NCBI RefSeq assembly: GCF_008274785.1
Contig: NZ_VTPU01000008.1
Span: forward strand, 1 to 64,000
Source: Halomonas eurihalina
GTDB lineage: Bacteria > Pseudomonadota > Gammaproteobacteria > Pseudomonadales > Halomonadaceae
Reading direction: 5' to 3'
Length of the DNA: 64,000 nucleotides
A model generated the notes under the pieces. The model saw only the letters and a program-made list of their open reading frames with translations. It did no database searches and was not told where the DNA came from. Made by a program: the position numbers and the translations under genes. Below, one piece after another: positions 1 to 9,158 of this stretch; position 1 is the first letter of the stretch, and each line of letters starts with the position of its first letter.

Positions 1-150
1 CCGACCCTGCACGCCTACCAGGAAGAACAGAACATCGACCTGCTGGTGATGGGGGCCTACGGCCATTCCCGTATTCGGCATCTGCTGGTGGGTAGTACCA
101 CTACCGAAATGCTGCGCAAGGCCGATATCCCCGTGCTGTTGCTGCGCTAA
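1..150 (+). CDS. Universal stress protein (UspA family), C-terminal part
   Basis: The frame is open from the first base and ends at TAA 148-150, giving the last 49 residues. They carry the UspA nucleotide-binding signature: DLLVMGAYGHSRIRHLLVGS contains G-x2-G followed nine residues later by G-S-T, then the usual ending KADIPVLLLR. Family members are cytoplasmic dimers, often ATP-binding, induced by stress and growth arrest. The N-terminal part lies outside the window, so the start and the presence of one or two Usp domains cannot be judged. A hairpin with a T-run follows closely. Confidence 0.9.
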   Translation, partial: PTLHAYQEEQNIDLLVMGAYGHSRIRHLLVGSTTTEMLRKADIPVLLLR

Positions 151-161
151 CGTTTTCCGAA

Positions 162-212
162 ACCGGCCCATCGCTCGGGGTACATTTTCACTTGGTGAGT
201 GCCGGTTTTTTT
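162..212 (+). terminator. Probable intrinsic terminator after the usp gene
   Basis: The arms ACCGGC (162-167) and GCCGGT (201-206) are perfect complements and are followed at once by a run of T to 212. The loop is long (about 33 nt), which weakens the call, but the position 12 nt after a stop codon and the T-tract fit a Rho-independent terminator. Confidence 0.5.
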
Positions 213-351
213 ACATCGAAAAGGTACGCCTCGAAGAGGAATCTATTTCATGATCTTTGCTCCACCCTAAGCGATCACAATGTTCACCCACCACCACAAG
301 AGGTCCCGATAACGCTTCCTTCTCCGCCAGGACACGACAAGGAACCAAGCA

Positions 352-1509
352 TTGAAAAGTACGACCTTCGCGCATTCCGCTTTCTTCGATGAATCGTCTT
401 CGTCGCATCGGTTCGTCGCCGAACTACTGGAGAAAGCGGATATCCGCATCAACGGTGATCGCCCCTGGGATATCCGCTTCAACGCCCATCGCGTCATCGA
501 CGAGGCGCTGGCACGCGGCAACCTCGGCCTTGGCGAGAGCTACATGAACGTCGCCTGGGACGCCGAGCGTCTCGACGAATTTTTCCATCACCTGCTTCGC
601 GCACGCCTGCCCGACCAAATCAATCCGCGTAAGCTGGTCTTCCATCACCTGCGTACGCGGATGCTCAACCTTCAGACCGCCAAGCGTGCCTTCGAGGTCG
701 GCGAGGCTCACTACGATCTGGGCAATGACTTCTACGCCGCCATGCTCGACAAGCGCATGACCTATACCTGCGGTTACTGGAAGAACGCCACCACTCTGGA
801 TGAGGCACAGGAAGCCAAGCTGGATCTCATCTGCCGCAAGCTCGAGCTGGAACCCGGCATGCGGGTACTCGACATCGGCTGCGGTTGGGGCAGTTTCATG
901 GCCTATGCCGCCGAGCACTATGGCGTGGAATGCGTTGGCCTGACGATTTCCCGGGAACAGACCGAATACGGCAAACAACTGATGAAACATGGGCTGCCGG
1001 TGGAGTTCCGTCTCAAGGACTACCGTGACGAGACCGAGCAGTTCGATCGTATCGTCAGTATCGGCATGTTCGAGCACGTGGGGCGCAAGAATTATCGCGA
1101 GTACATGGAAGTCGCCGAGCGCTGCCTCAAGGACAACGGCCTCTTCCTGCTGCACACCATCGGCAAGAACGTGCGCGATACTTCGCCGGATCCCTGGATC
1201 GACAAGTACATCTTTCCCAACGGCGAACTGCCAGCCCTGGGGCACATCACCGATGCTGCCGAGGAGCTTTTCGTGGTCGAAGACCTGCACAACTTCGGCG
1301 CCGACTACGACAAGACCCTCATGGCCTGGCATGCCAACTTCGAGGCCAACTGGCACCGTTTCGCCGACACCTACGGCGAGCGTTTCTATCGCATGTGGCG
1401 CTATTACCTGCAAAGCTGTGCCGGTGCCTTCCGTGCTCGGGATATCCAGTTATGGCAGTTTGTACTCAGCAAGCAGGGCATTCTCGGTGGCTACCATCGG
1501 GTCAGCTGA
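352..1509 (+). CDS. cfa: Cyclopropane-fatty-acyl-phospholipid synthase
   Basis: Predicted to methylate double bonds of unsaturated phospholipid acyl chains with S-adenosylmethionine, forming cyclopropane fatty acids at the inner membrane. The 385 residues match the usual Cfa length (about 380). The SAM-binding motif VLDIGCGWGSFMAYAAEHYG lies near residue 175 and the family motif MFEHVGRKNYREYM near 245. The start is TTG at 352: AAGGAA at 340-345 gives good spacing and no ATG occurs in frame before the conserved region. Cyclopropanation is a known acid, desiccation and salt stress response. A fragment of the SAM synthetase gene follows 33 nt downstream, which is odd because SAM is the substrate of this enzyme. 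No clear promoter was identified in 213-351. Confidence 0.95.
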   Translation: MKSTTFAHSAFFDESSSSHRFVAELLEKADIRINGDRPWDIRFNAHRVIDEALARGNLGLGESYMNVAWDAERLDEFFHHLLRARLPDQINPRKLVFHHLRTRMLNLQTAKRAFEVGEAHYDLGNDFYAAMLDKRMTYTCGYWKNATTLDEAQEAKLDLICRKLELEPGMRVLDIGCGWGSFMAYAAEHYGVECVGLTISREQTEYGKQLMKHGLPVEFRLKDYRDETEQFDRIVSIGMFEHVGRKNYREYMEVAERCLKDNGLFLLHTIGKNVRDTSPDPWIDKYIFPNGELPALGHITDAAEELFVVEDLHNFGADYDKTLMAWHANFEANWHRFADTYGERFYRMWRYYLQSCAGAFRARDIQLWQFVLSKQGILGGYHRVS

Positions 1510-1542
1510 CGACGCCTTTCCATTCATCGGCTGGAAGATTCA

Positions 1543-1755
1543 ATGAGCGGATACTCCCTGCTCACCTCCGAATCCATGTCCGAAGGGCATCCGGACAAGA
1601 TCGCCGACCAGATTTCCGATGCGGCGCTCGATGCCATCATCGCTCGCGACAAGAACACGCGGGTGGCGTGCGAGACCATGGACGAAACCTTCACCACTTT
1701 CCCCTGGGAGCAGCTCGACCGGGTGGATGACCTGCGGACTGCCGCTGGTCTGTAA
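1543..1755 (+). pseudogene. metK: metK remnant with large in-frame internal deletion
   Basis: The 70-residue frame begins exactly like S-adenosylmethionine synthetase ([20 protein letters not shown] through RVACET), but about 46 residues in it jumps to what looks like the extreme C-terminus of MetK ([18 protein letters not shown], then TAA). Normal MetK is about 385-400 residues, so roughly 320 codons are missing while the reading frame is kept. The ATP- and methionine-binding core and the catalytic loop are absent, so it cannot make SAM. A possible ribosome site GGAAG lies 8 nt before ATG 1543, so a short peptide could still be made. It is best read as the scar of a deletion in a second metK copy next to cfa; a functional metK should exist elsewhere. 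Confidence 0.85.
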
Positions 1756-1776
1756 TTCACGATACGGAGAAACGAA

Positions 1777-2124
1777 ATGTCACAGAAGATCTACTGCATT
1801 GCCAACTTCAAGCCCAAGCCCGGCTGCGAGGAGAAGGTCTTCCAGGCCTTGCAGGCACTCGAGCCCAATGCTCACCGCGAGGACGGCTGCATCCAATACA
1901 CGGTGACTCGCCACATCGACCATCCCAACGCCCGAGGGACGAGCTACCCCATCGTGTTCCACGAGATCTGGGCCAGCCGCGAAGCCTTCGAGGCACACTG
2001 CAACCGCCAGGAAATCAAGGCCTTCTTCGCCGCTCATGTCGAGGCCGACGACGGCGACGTGGAGCACGCCAACGTCTGCGTCTATACCGACGAGCCCCAC
2101 GACTACGATGCCCCGCAATTCTGA
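1777..2124 (+). CDS. ABM-domain putative quinol monooxygenase (YgiN-like)
   Basis: 115 residues forming one antibiotic-biosynthesis-monooxygenase (ABM) dimeric alpha/beta barrel domain. Typical pattern: KIYCIANFKPKPGCEEKVFQ (first strand and helix), then EDGCIQYTVTRH and YPIVFHEIWASREAFEAHC. Members are small cytoplasmic cofactor-free oxygenases; YgiN acts on quinols, but the substrate here cannot be read from sequence. GGAG precedes ATG by about 8 nt. It follows the metK remnant by 21 nt and probably shares the cfa transcript. A second, divergent ABM protein is encoded at 4564-4866 on the other strand. The acidic tail (DEPHDYDAPQF) is not part of the fold. Confidence 0.8.
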   Translation: MSQKIYCIANFKPKPGCEEKVFQALQALEPNAHREDGCIQYTVTRHIDHPNARGTSYPIVFHEIWASREAFEAHCNRQEIKAFFAAHVEADDGDVEHANVCVYTDEPHDYDAPQF

Positions 2125-2135
2125 CCCTTGAGCCC

Positions 2136-2165
2136 CCTTGCAGGCCTCACCAGAGGCCTGCAAGG
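2136..2165. terminator. Strong hairpin between convergent genes
   Basis: A perfect 12-bp stem, CCTTGCAGGCCT (2136-2147) with AGGCCTGCAAGG (2154-2165), encloses a 6-nt loop. It sits between the stop codons of the ABM gene (+) and the slipin gene (-), so it could serve both directions. Neither side has a T-tract, so efficiency is uncertain. Confidence 0.6.
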
Positions 2166-2166
2166 A

Positions 2167-2988
2167 TCACTTCCGACCGTCATCGTTGTCGTCGGACGCG
2201 TCATCGGCCGCTGGCGACGGCCGGGAGGACGGCTTGGCGACGGAACCCTTGACCTTCTGGAAAGCCTCCATGATGTCGATGGGCAGCGGCACCACGATGG
2301 TAGAGGCGTTCTTGTTGCTCATGTCGTTCATCGTCTGCAGGTAACGCAACTGCAGGGCGGCCGGGTTCTCCGACATGATATTGGCGGCTTCGACCAGCTT
2401 CTTCGAGGCCTGCAGTTCACCTTCGGCATGAATCACCTTGGCACGCCGCTCGCGTTCGGCCTCGGCCTGACGGGCGATGGCACGAATCATGCTCTCGTCC
2501 AGGTCAACGTGCTTGATCTCCACGTTGGCGACCTTGATACCCCAGCCCTCAGCCGAGGCATCGATGATCTCCTGAATGTCGTCGTTGAGCTTGTCGCGCT
2601 CGGAGAGCATCTCGTCGAGATCGTGCTTGCCCAGCACCGAGCGCAGGGTCGTCTGGGCAAGCTGGCTGGTGGCGTTGACGAAGTGCTCCACCTGGATGAT
2701 GGCCTTCTCCGGGTCCACGACCCGAAAATAGAGCACCGCGTTGACCTTGACGGTGACGTTGTCCTGGGAGATCACATCCTGCTCCGGCACGTCCATGGTG
2801 ATCACCCGCAGATCGACCACCTGCATCTTCTGGATGGCGGGAATGATGATAACCAGCCCCGGCCCCTTGACCGACTGGAAGCGGCCCAGGAAGAACACCA
2901 CGCCGCGCTTGTATTCCGGCAGGATGCGAATCGAGGCCGCCAGCAACAGCAGCACCAGGACGGCCGGCACGAGATAGGAAAGCATCAT
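2167..2988 (-). CDS. Slipin / stomatin-like SPFH membrane protein
   Basis: 273 residues. One N-terminal hydrophobic segment (about residues 3-20, [17 protein letters not shown]) anchors the protein. An SPFH/band-7 domain follows ([20 protein letters not shown], then [19 protein letters not shown]), then a coiled region rich in Ala/Glu/Arg ([19 protein letters not shown]) and a charged tail with Asp repeats. Such proteins oligomerise in membranes and partner with NfeD proteases; in archaea the NfeD partner cleaves the stomatin C-terminus. The start ATG overlaps the nfeD stop by 4 nt (ATGA), so the two are translationally coupled, supporting a joint membrane quality-control role. ATG 2985 is an alternative start. 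Confidence 0.92.
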   Translation of the reverse strand: MMLSYLVPAVLVLLLLAASIRILPEYKRGVVFFLGRFQSVKGPGLVIIIPAIQKMQVVDLRVITMDVPEQDVISQDNVTVKVNAVLYFRVVDPEKAIIQVEHFVNATSQLAQTTLRSVLGKHDLDEMLSERDKLNDDIQEIIDASAEGWGIKVANVEIKHVDLDESMIRAIARQAEAERERRAKVIHAEGELQASKKLVEAANIMSENPAALQLRYLQTMNDMSNKNASTIVVPLPIDIMEAFQKVKGSVAKPSSRPSPAADDASDDNDDGRK

Positions 2989-4508
2989 GACGCATTCTCC
3001 TCATCGTTGACGCCCGAAGGGCCCTCCCCCGGGGCGATATCGGCGGGTTCGACCACGACCGTCAGGCCATCCATGTCGACCACCCGCACGACCTGCCCGG
3101 GCTGGAGGAACACCTCGCTGCGGGCATTCCAGCGCTCGCCGTGCAGTCGCACATGGCCCTCGCCCTGGAACCCTTCGAGCACCCGGGCCTCGCTGCCCAG
3201 CAGCTCTTCCTGCCCGGTGCGCGCAGGGCGTCGGCGCAGGCCCATGAAACGGGTCACGACCCACAGCATCAAGCCTGCCGCCACCAGGGCCACGCCGCCG
3301 ATCAGGGGCAATGATATGTTCAGGGTATCCGCGTCCATCAGCATCACCGATCCGATAACGAAGGCCACGATGCCGCCCATGCCGAGGATGCCGAAGCTCG
3401 GCATCAGGGCTTCGCCGACGATCAGCCCCATCCCGACCAGGATCAATGCCAGGCCGGCATAGTTAACGGGTAGCACCTGAAAGGCGAACAACGCCAGTAA
3501 CAGCGAGATGATGCCCACGGTACCAGGCACCAGGCTACCGGGGTTGGAAAGCTCGAAGATCAGGCCGTAGAAGCCGATGATCATCAGGAAATAGGCAACA
3601 TTGGGATTGGTGATCACCGCCAGCAGCCGGGTACGCCAGTCCGGATCGAAGCGCTGGATGGCCAGCCCCTCGGTGGAGAGAGTACGCCGCCCGTCGGCCA
3701 TGACCACCTCGCGGCCGTCGATCTGGGTGAGCAGGTCATCGAGGTCGCTGGCCACCACATCGATGACATTACGCTCCAGCGCCTGCCTGGCAGTCAGGTT
3801 GTGCGCCTCGCGCACCGCGGATTCGGCCCAGTCGGCGTTGCGCCCGTGCCGCTCGGCCAGGGAACGGATATAGGCGACGGCATCCTCCAGCACCTTGCGC
3901 TCCATGGCAGTCTCGCCACGACGCTTGTCCGAGTCGCCGTTCTCCGAGGTTGCCGGCGCGTCGGACATTTCCTCCGCTTCGGTGCCACCGACATCATCAC
4001 CGGCGCCCCCCTCTTCGTCCGGCGTTTCTTCGGGCTCGCCGCCGATACCCGGCACACCACCGCCCCCGAGCTGAACCGGCGTAGCCGAGCCCATGTGGGT
4101 CGACGGCGCCATGGCCGCCACATGGCTGGCATACAGCAGATAGGTACCGGCACTGGCGGCCCGGGCACCGGCAGGCGCGACATAGAAGGCCACCGGCACG
4201 TCGGACGCGAGCATGGCGCTGATCATGTCGCGCATCGAGGCGTCCAGGCCACCCGGCGTATTGAGGCGCACGATTACCAGCTCGGCGCCGTCCGCCTCGG
4301 CGATGGAAAGGCCGCGCTGGAAGTAATCGCTGGTGGCGGGACCGATGGCTCCCTCGAGCGTCATCACCAGCGCCGAGCCTCTCTCCTGCCCGCGCTCCGC
4401 CTGCTGGGCCACGGCCTGCCACGCCAGCAGGGCACCCGCCAGCAGCAGGCAGGCCAGGCACAGCCAGATGACGGAACGCCGCTGATGCTGCCTCGGCTCG
4501 CGATACAT
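2985..4508 (-). CDS. NfeD-family membrane-bound ClpP-class serine protease
   Basis: About 507 residues. A signal/anchor segment ([17 protein letters not shown]) is followed by a ClpP-like crotonase-fold domain with [13 protein letters not shown] and the nucleophile motif [14 protein letters not shown]. An acidic Gly/Glu-rich insert comes next, then [18 protein letters not shown], which probably holds the catalytic Lys of the Ser-Lys dyad. Four or five membrane spans (from about 300 on) and a C-terminal NfeD OB-fold domain complete the long NfeD1b architecture. ATG 4508 is preferred because GAGG lies about 8 nt upstream; an in-frame GTG lies three codons earlier. The gene is the first of a two-gene operon with the slipin. 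Family function, degradation of membrane-associated stomatin-like substrates, is known mainly from archaeal homologues. Confidence 0.9.
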   Translation of the reverse strand: MYREPRQHQRRSVIWLCLACLLLAGALLAWQAVAQQAERGQERGSALVMTLEGAIGPATSDYFQRGLSIAEADGAELVIVRLNTPGGLDASMRDMISAMLASDVPVAFYVAPAGARAASAGTYLLYASHVAAMAPSTHMGSATPVQLGGGGVPGIGGEPEETPDEEGGAGDDVGGTEAEEMSDAPATSENGDSDKRRGETAMERKVLEDAVAYIRSLAERHGRNADWAESAVREAHNLTARQALERNVIDVVASDLDDLLTQIDGREVVMADGRRTLSTEGLAIQRFDPDWRTRLLAVITNPNVAYFLMIIGFYGLIFELSNPGSLVPGTVGIISLLLALFAFQVLPVNYAGLALILVGMGLIVGEALMPSFGILGMGGIVAFVIGSVMLMDADTLNISLPLIGGVALVAAGLMLWVVTRFMGLRRRPARTGQEELLGSEARVLEGFQGEGHVRLHGERWNARSEVFLQPGQVVRVVDMDGLTVVVEPADIAPGEGPSGVNDEENAS

Positions 4509-4563
4509 GCGCCTCACCTCGACACGGGAGACAACGTGAACCGTCCCGCCGTTCCCTCGGCTC

Positions 4564-4866
4564 TCAGCGCTCGGGATTCATCGCCAGCACATCGGCGCGA
4601 ATCACCTTCTGCTCGGCGATCAGTTCGTTAACGACCGCGCGACTCTCCTTGTAGTGGGACGTTTCCTTGTGGGCCACCAGGGCCTGTTGATCAGTGTAGA
4701 TCTCATAGAGGTGAATGAGGTCCGGTTCATCGCGATCTTCGATCACATCGAAGGCATGGCAGCCGGGCTCCTCGCGCACCGATGCCTCGGCATTGGGCAG
4801 CATGGCTTCGAGAAAGCGCTCCCGGGTGCCGGGCTTGAGGCGGGTCTGGACGATGATGCAGTACAT
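4564..4866 (-). CDS. ABM-domain monooxygenase-like protein
   Basis: 100 residues, a second ABM fold: MYCIIVQTRLKPGTRERFLE, then EPGCHAFDVIEDRDEPDLIH and LYEIYTDQQALVAHKETSHY. The HLYEIYTDQQALVAHKET segment is typical of YgiN/LsrG-like proteins with a His near the active pocket. GGGAG lies 6-7 nt before the start (on the minus strand). It is divergent from the VOC gene, with a perfect 12-bp palindrome between them, so the pair may be co-regulated. It is poorly similar by eye to the ABM protein at 1777, so it is probably not a recent duplicate. The substrate is unknown. Confidence 0.8.
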   Translation of the reverse strand: MYCIIVQTRLKPGTRERFLEAMLPNAEASVREEPGCHAFDVIEDRDEPDLIHLYEIYTDQQALVAHKETSHYKESRAVVNELIAEQKVIRADVLAMNPER

Positions 4867-4903
4867 GGCGATCTCCCTGGGGTTGTGGAACGATGCTATT
4901 TAT

Positions 4904-4915
4904 GAAAATATTTTC
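4904..4915. promoter_or_regulatory. Palindromic operator candidate in divergent promoter region
   Basis: GAAAATATTTTC is a perfect 12-bp palindrome in the 89-bp gap between two divergent genes (starts at 4866 and 4956). It stands out as AT-rich in a GC-rich neighbourhood and is followed by CACTATACG, a possible -10 element for the + strand gene. The protein that would bind is unknown. Confidence 0.4.
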
Positions 4916-4955
4916 CACTATACGTTTCAACCTCGACCGCGCACAAGGAGGCCCC

Positions 4956-5360
4956 ATGCAACGCCCCGCTCCGTTCAACGGCATGCGCCATATCGCCCTG
5001 CAGGTTCAGGATCTCGAAGCCTGCGAACGCTTCTACGTCGAGATCCTGGGCATGGACATCCTGCGGCGCGCCCATGCCGACCTGGTCTACCTGACGCTCG
5101 GCAACGACAACGTCTCCCTGGCCCGCGCCAAGCAGGACACCGGCGGCGACCCGCAACGCCTCGACCATCTCGGTTTCGTCGTCGACGAGCGCGACGACAT
5201 CGACGCCTGGCACGACTACCTGGTGTCGCAGGGCGTCGAGGTGGTGCGCGGCCCTCACGAGCATGCCGATGGCGGGCGCAGCCTCTACTGCAAGGACCCT
5301 GACGGCAACACCGTCCAGCCATTGTTTCATCCCAGTGTCTCGGGACAGCGTCTGGCTTAG
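4956..5360 (+). CDS. VOC family (glyoxalase/dioxygenase-like) protein
   Basis: 134 residues with one vicinal-oxygen-chelate unit made of two beta-alpha-beta-beta-beta modules: GMRHIALQVQDLEACERFYV at the N-terminus, then RLDHLGFVVDERDDIDAWHD and LYCKDPDGNTVQPLFH. The candidate metal ligands are His in HIAL, His in DHLGF and a Glu/Gln late in the fold; in place of the common final EL here is VQPL, so the third ligand is unclear. ATG 4956 is chosen because AAGGAG sits at 4945-4950. The frame is open further upstream, but those codons cover the probable promoter. Reactions in the family range from glyoxalase I to ring-cleavage dioxygenases and fosfomycin resistance; no substrate can be assigned. 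Confidence 0.82.
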   Translation: MQRPAPFNGMRHIALQVQDLEACERFYVEILGMDILRRAHADLVYLTLGNDNVSLARAKQDTGGDPQRLDHLGFVVDERDDIDAWHDYLVSQGVEVVRGPHEHADGGRSLYCKDPDGNTVQPLFHPSVSGQRLA

Positions 5361-5546
5361 CCCCCATAGCCCGACGTGGGCGCGCCCAGAGACAGGATCA
5401 CCCTCGCACCGTTCAACGCTCTCGTGGCGGACCATGCCGCCTCACCCCTGCATGCCTGGCATGCTGGCTCGTTGGCGCTCCGTTTTCGGCGGCGCCCTTT
5501 TTCTTTGCCTCGCAGCGGTTACCATCAAGGGACTCCCTCGACCAGG

Positions 5547-6773
5547 ATGCCGCCGATGCCACGCCGTTTCGCCCTAGCCCTCGCCCTGGCCGGCACCTCG
5601 CTCGCGACGAGCCTGGCCGCCGACGACACCTCGCCGCTGGATGCCTCCTGGTCCGCCATCGAGCGCCAGGCCCACGGCCAGACCGTCTACTGGAGCGCCT
5701 GGGGCGGCGATCCCGCCATCAACCGTTACATCGGCTGGGTGGCCGAGCGGATGGACGAACGACACGACCTGGAGGTCGTGCACGTCAAGGTGGACGACAT
5801 CGCCACGACGATATCCCGGATCGTCGCCGAGCAGGCCGCGGGCAACGACGCAGCGGGCACCGTCGACCTGATGTGGATCAACGGCGAGAACTTCGCCGCC
5901 ATGAAAAAACGTGACCTCCTGTTCGGGCCCTTCGTTCGCCAACTGCCGAACTTCTCGCTGACCGCCCCCGACGACAACCCCGAGGTGCTCACCGATTTCA
6001 CCCTGCCGACCGAGGGCTACGAGTCGCCCTGGGGCAAGGCGCAGCTGACCTTCTACCACGATGCCGAACGCGTCGCTGAACCACCGCGCAGCTTGTCGGC
6101 ATTGCTGTCCTGGGTCCGCGAGCATCCGGGGCGATTCACCTATCCCCTGGTGCCAAACTTCCTCGGCGGTACCTTCCTCAAGCAGGTACTGCTCTCACAG
6201 GTCGAAGACCCATCCGTGCTGGCCGACCCCGCCTCGCGTCATGATGTCGACGCCGTGATGGCACCGCTCTGGGACTATCTCGATGCCCTGCATCCCCATC
6301 TCTGGCGCCAGGGGCGACACTTTCCCTCCGGCGGCCCCGAGCTCAAGCGCCTGATGGGCGACGGCGAGCTGTCGTTGGCCTTCACCTTCAACCCGGCCGA
6401 GCCGGCCGCCGCCGTGACCGACCATCAGTTGCCTCCCAGCACTCGCAGCTATGTGCTGGAAGGCGGCACCCTGGGCAATGTCCATTTCGTGGCGATTCCC
6501 TTCAACGCTCGCCACAAGGCCGGCGCCATGGTACTGGCCAACTTCCTGCTGTCGCCCGAGGCCCAGGCCCGCAAGCAGGATATCGATGTCTGGGGCGATC
6601 CCAGCGTACTCGACATGCGCCGTCTCGATGCCGACGAGCGCCAGGCATTCGAGGGCAAGCGTCATCCCGCGAGCCCGCCTCCCGAGGCCTTGCAGCGCAC
6701 CCTGCCCGAACCCCACCCGAGCTGGGTCGAGGCCCTGGAAGCACAGTGGCAGGCGCGCTATGGCGATGGCTGA
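5547..6773 (+). CDS. ynjB: ABC transporter substrate-binding protein, YnjB type
   Basis: About 408 residues with a Sec signal peptide (RRFALALALAGTSLATSLAA). The mature part begins near SPLDASWSAIERQAHGQTVY, followed by WSAWGGDPAINRYIGWVAER and DLMWINGENFAAMKKRDLLF, typical of the YnjB family of binding proteins. YnjBCD has been linked by homology to thiamine-type or small sulfur/phosphate-compound uptake, but the ligand is not established. The start is uncertain between ATG 5547 and ATG 5556; the open frame extends upstream to 5376 without a good ribosome site. It is first of a three-gene importer operon with the permease 18 nt downstream. Confidence 0.88.
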   Translation: MPPMPRRFALALALAGTSLATSLAADDTSPLDASWSAIERQAHGQTVYWSAWGGDPAINRYIGWVAERMDERHDLEVVHVKVDDIATTISRIVAEQAAGNDAAGTVDLMWINGENFAAMKKRDLLFGPFVRQLPNFSLTAPDDNPEVLTDFTLPTEGYESPWGKAQLTFYHDAERVAEPPRSLSALLSWVREHPGRFTYPLVPNFLGGTFLKQVLLSQVEDPSVLADPASRHDVDAVMAPLWDYLDALHPHLWRQGRHFPSGGPELKRLMGDGELSLAFTFNPAEPAAAVTDHQLPPSTRSYVLEGGTLGNVHFVAIPFNARHKAGAMVLANFLLSPEAQARKQDIDVWGDPSVLDMRRLDADERQAFEGKRHPASPPPEALQRTLPEPHPSWVEALEAQWQARYGDG

Positions 6774-6791
6774 AGCGAGAACGAGAGCCTG

Positions 6792-8498
6792 ATGCCTAGC
6801 TTCGTGACAACGATACGCGCCGCGCCCGCCATGACCCTGGCGCTGCTGATCCTGCCGGTCCTCCTGGGACTGGCCGGCGTGATCGCCCCGGCCTTTGGCT
6901 GGCACCCGGCACTGGGCGGCGAAACCTTGACGCTGAACCACTGGCGGGCGCTCGGCGACACCCCCGGCCTGGTCGAGATGGTGCGCCTGAGCCTGTTCAC
7001 CGGAATCGCCAGCGCCCTGGCGGCGTTCGTCAGCGTGGCGCTGTGCCTGGCCACCTTCCTCGAGACGCGCTTTTTCGGCACGATACGCCGCCTGCTCTCG
7101 CCGTTGCTGGCGGTGCCCCACGCGGCGGCCGCCATCGGGCTGGCCTTTCTGCTGACGCCCTCGGGACTGGCCAGTCGCCTGGTCTCGCCCTGGCTCAGCG
7201 GCTGGAGCCAACCGCCCGACTACCTGTTTCCCGGTGACGAGGCCGGCCTGGCCCTGATCCTCGGGCTGACGCTCAAGGAGATTCCCTTCCTGCTGTTGAT
7301 GAGCCTGGCCGCCCTGCCCCAATGCCGGGCCGGGGAACGCCTGATGATGGCGCGTGCGCTGGGCTACGGGCGGCTCAACGGCTTTCTCAAGGGCGTGATG
7401 CCGGCCCTCTATCCGCTGATCCGGCTGCCGCTCTACGCGGTCATCGTCTTCGCCACCGCCAACATCGAAGTGGCCATGATCCTCGGCCCCTCGACACCAC
7501 CAACCCTGGCCGTGGCCGTAGTGCGCTGGCTGGGGGATCCCGACCTGACAATGCGCTTCCAGGCCGCCGCGGGGGCGCTGCTGCAGATCGGCATCACCGC
7601 CGCCGCCCTGCTGATCTGGTGGCTGGGCGAACGGCTGGTCTCGCGGCTGGGAGCCGCCTGGCTGCGCGATGGACACCGACGACGCGGCGAATACCTGGGG
7701 CGAGGCCTCGGCAGCCTGGTGACCTGGCTGGCCATCGGCGTATTGCTCGCCGCCCTGGCGGGCCTCATTCTCTGGTCGCTGGCCGGTTACTGGCCCTTTC
7801 CGGACGCCTGGCCCGCCACGCCGACGCTGCATGCCTGGCGACAGGCCACCATGGGCCTTGGGGCATCCCTTTCGAGTACCGTCACCATCGGACTGGCCGC
7901 CACCGGCATCGCCCTGGCGCTGACCCTCGGCTGCCTGGAGGCCGAAACCCATCGTCGGCGGCCGCTGGGCGCCGGCGCTCAGTTGATCCTCTACCTGCCC
8001 TTGCTGGTCCCCCAGGTGGCCTTCCTGCAGGGGCTCGTGCAGTGGCAGGCCCAGATGGGACTCGCGCCCGGCTGGCCGGTGGTCACCCTGGGCCATGTCC
8101 TGTTCGTGCTGCCCTATACCTTCCTGTCGCTGGCGGAAAGCTATCGCCGCCAGGATCCCCGCTGGCGCCAGGTCGCCGCCACGCTCGGCGCCTCGCCCGC
8201 CAGCGTCTTTCTGCGCGTTCGCCTGCCCATGCTCGCCGCACCGATCCTGGTCGCCGGCGCCGTGGGCTTTGCCGTCAGCGTCGGCCAGTACCTGCCGACC
8301 CTGCTGCTCGGTGCCGGACGCCTGACTACCCTGACCACCGAGGCGGTGAACCTGGCCAGTGGCGGCGATCGACGCCTCACTGCCGTCTACGCCCTGTACC
8401 AGCTCGCCCTGCCGGCACTGGGCTTCCTGCTGGCCACGGCCCTGCCCCGCCTGTGGTGGCGAGACCGCCGCCAGATGCTCACCGGAGACGCCGCATGA
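6792..8498 (+). CDS. ynjC: ABC transporter permease, fused two-unit YnjC type
   Basis: 568 residues with about 12 predicted membrane spans in two homologous halves, as in thiamine (ThiP) and iron (FbpB) permeases. The first half carries an EAA-like loop around ERLMMARALGYGRLNGFLKG; the second around RWRQVAATLGASPASVFLRV before RLPMLAAPILVAGAVGFAVS. The fusion means a single polypeptide forms the whole channel of the importer. It lies 18 nt after ynjB and overlaps the ATPase gene by 4 nt (ATGA), a clear sign of one operon. The start ATG 6792 has only a weak ribosome site (GAGAG). Confidence 0.9.
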   Translation: MPSFVTTIRAAPAMTLALLILPVLLGLAGVIAPAFGWHPALGGETLTLNHWRALGDTPGLVEMVRLSLFTGIASALAAFVSVALCLATFLETRFFGTIRRLLSPLLAVPHAAAAIGLAFLLTPSGLASRLVSPWLSGWSQPPDYLFPGDEAGLALILGLTLKEIPFLLLMSLAALPQCRAGERLMMARALGYGRLNGFLKGVMPALYPLIRLPLYAVIVFATANIEVAMILGPSTPPTLAVAVVRWLGDPDLTMRFQAAAGALLQIGITAAALLIWWLGERLVSRLGAAWLRDGHRRRGEYLGRGLGSLVTWLAIGVLLAALAGLILWSLAGYWPFPDAWPATPTLHAWRQATMGLGASLSSTVTIGLAATGIALALTLGCLEAETHRRRPLGAGAQLILYLPLLVPQVAFLQGLVQWQAQMGLAPGWPVVTLGHVLFVLPYTFLSLAESYRRQDPRWRQVAATLGASPASVFLRVRLPMLAAPILVAGAVGFAVSVGQYLPTLLLGAGRLTTLTTEAVNLASGGDRRLTAVYALYQLALPALGFLLATALPRLWWRDRRQMLTGDAA

Positions 8499-9127
8499 CC
8501 ACCGCACCCTTGCGACTCGACGAGATCGTCATCACGCATGAAGGAAAGCCCTTGATCGAGGTCTCGGCCCGCATCGAACCCGGCGAGATCCTGACCCTGA
8601 TGGGGCCGTCCGGCGTCGGCAAATCGACCCTGCTGGCCCATGTCGCCGGCTTCCTGCCGCTCGGCTTTCGCGCCTCGGGCCGCATTCGGCTGGGCGAGAC
8701 CGAGCTTGGGCGGCTGCCGCCGGAACGGCGCGGTCTCGGCCTGCTGTTCCAGGATCCCCTGCTGTTTCCCCATCTCGATGTGGGCGGCAATCTGGCCTTC
8801 GGCATGCCGGCCGGCGGCGCACGTCGACAACGCCGCAGCGAGGTGGAAGCGGCGCTCGACGACATCGGCCTGGCGGGTTTCGCCGAACGCGACCCGGCCA
8901 CCCTTTCGGGCGGTCAACGCGCCCGGGTCGCCCTGATGCGGGTCCTGCTCGCCCGCCCCCGCGCCATGCTGCTGGACGAGCCCTTCTCCAAGCTCGATAC
9001 CGCCCTGCGCGACGAGATGCGTCGCCTGGTATTCGAGCGTATCAGGCGCGACGCTCTGCCGACCCTGATGGTGACTCATGATCGCGCCGACGCCGAGGCC
9101 GCCGGCGGGCCGCTCATCGAACTATGA
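8495..9127 (+). CDS. ynjD: ABC transporter ATP-binding protein, YnjD type
   Basis: 210 residues, a compact ATPase. Walker [19 protein letters not shown] lies near residue 36, the signature [19 protein letters not shown] near 137, Walker [13 protein letters not shown] near 158, and the switch His in LMVTHD near 192. No C-terminal regulatory domain is present. The start ATG at 8495 overlaps the permease stop, so translation is coupled. It energises the importer formed with the two preceding genes. The frame is open far upstream (from 7322) but that part is a shadow of the permease gene. Confidence 0.92.
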   Translation: MTTAPLRLDEIVITHEGKPLIEVSARIEPGEILTLMGPSGVGKSTLLAHVAGFLPLGFRASGRIRLGETELGRLPPERRGLGLLFQDPLLFPHLDVGGNLAFGMPAGGARRQRRSEVEAALDDIGLAGFAERDPATLSGGQRARVALMRVLLARPRAMLLDEPFSKLDTALRDEMRRLVFERIRRDALPTLMVTHDRADAEAAGGPLIEL

Positions 9128-9158
9128 GGCGCCGACCACCGACGACTTTCATGGCATC

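Noticed and set aside
6195..8507. Very long antisense open frame (770 codons, minus strand) opposite the ynjC permease
   Set aside because: It mirrors a gene with clear permease motifs; composition is Gln/Gly/His-rich as expected for the shadow of a GC-rich gene, and no domain or ribosome site is seen.
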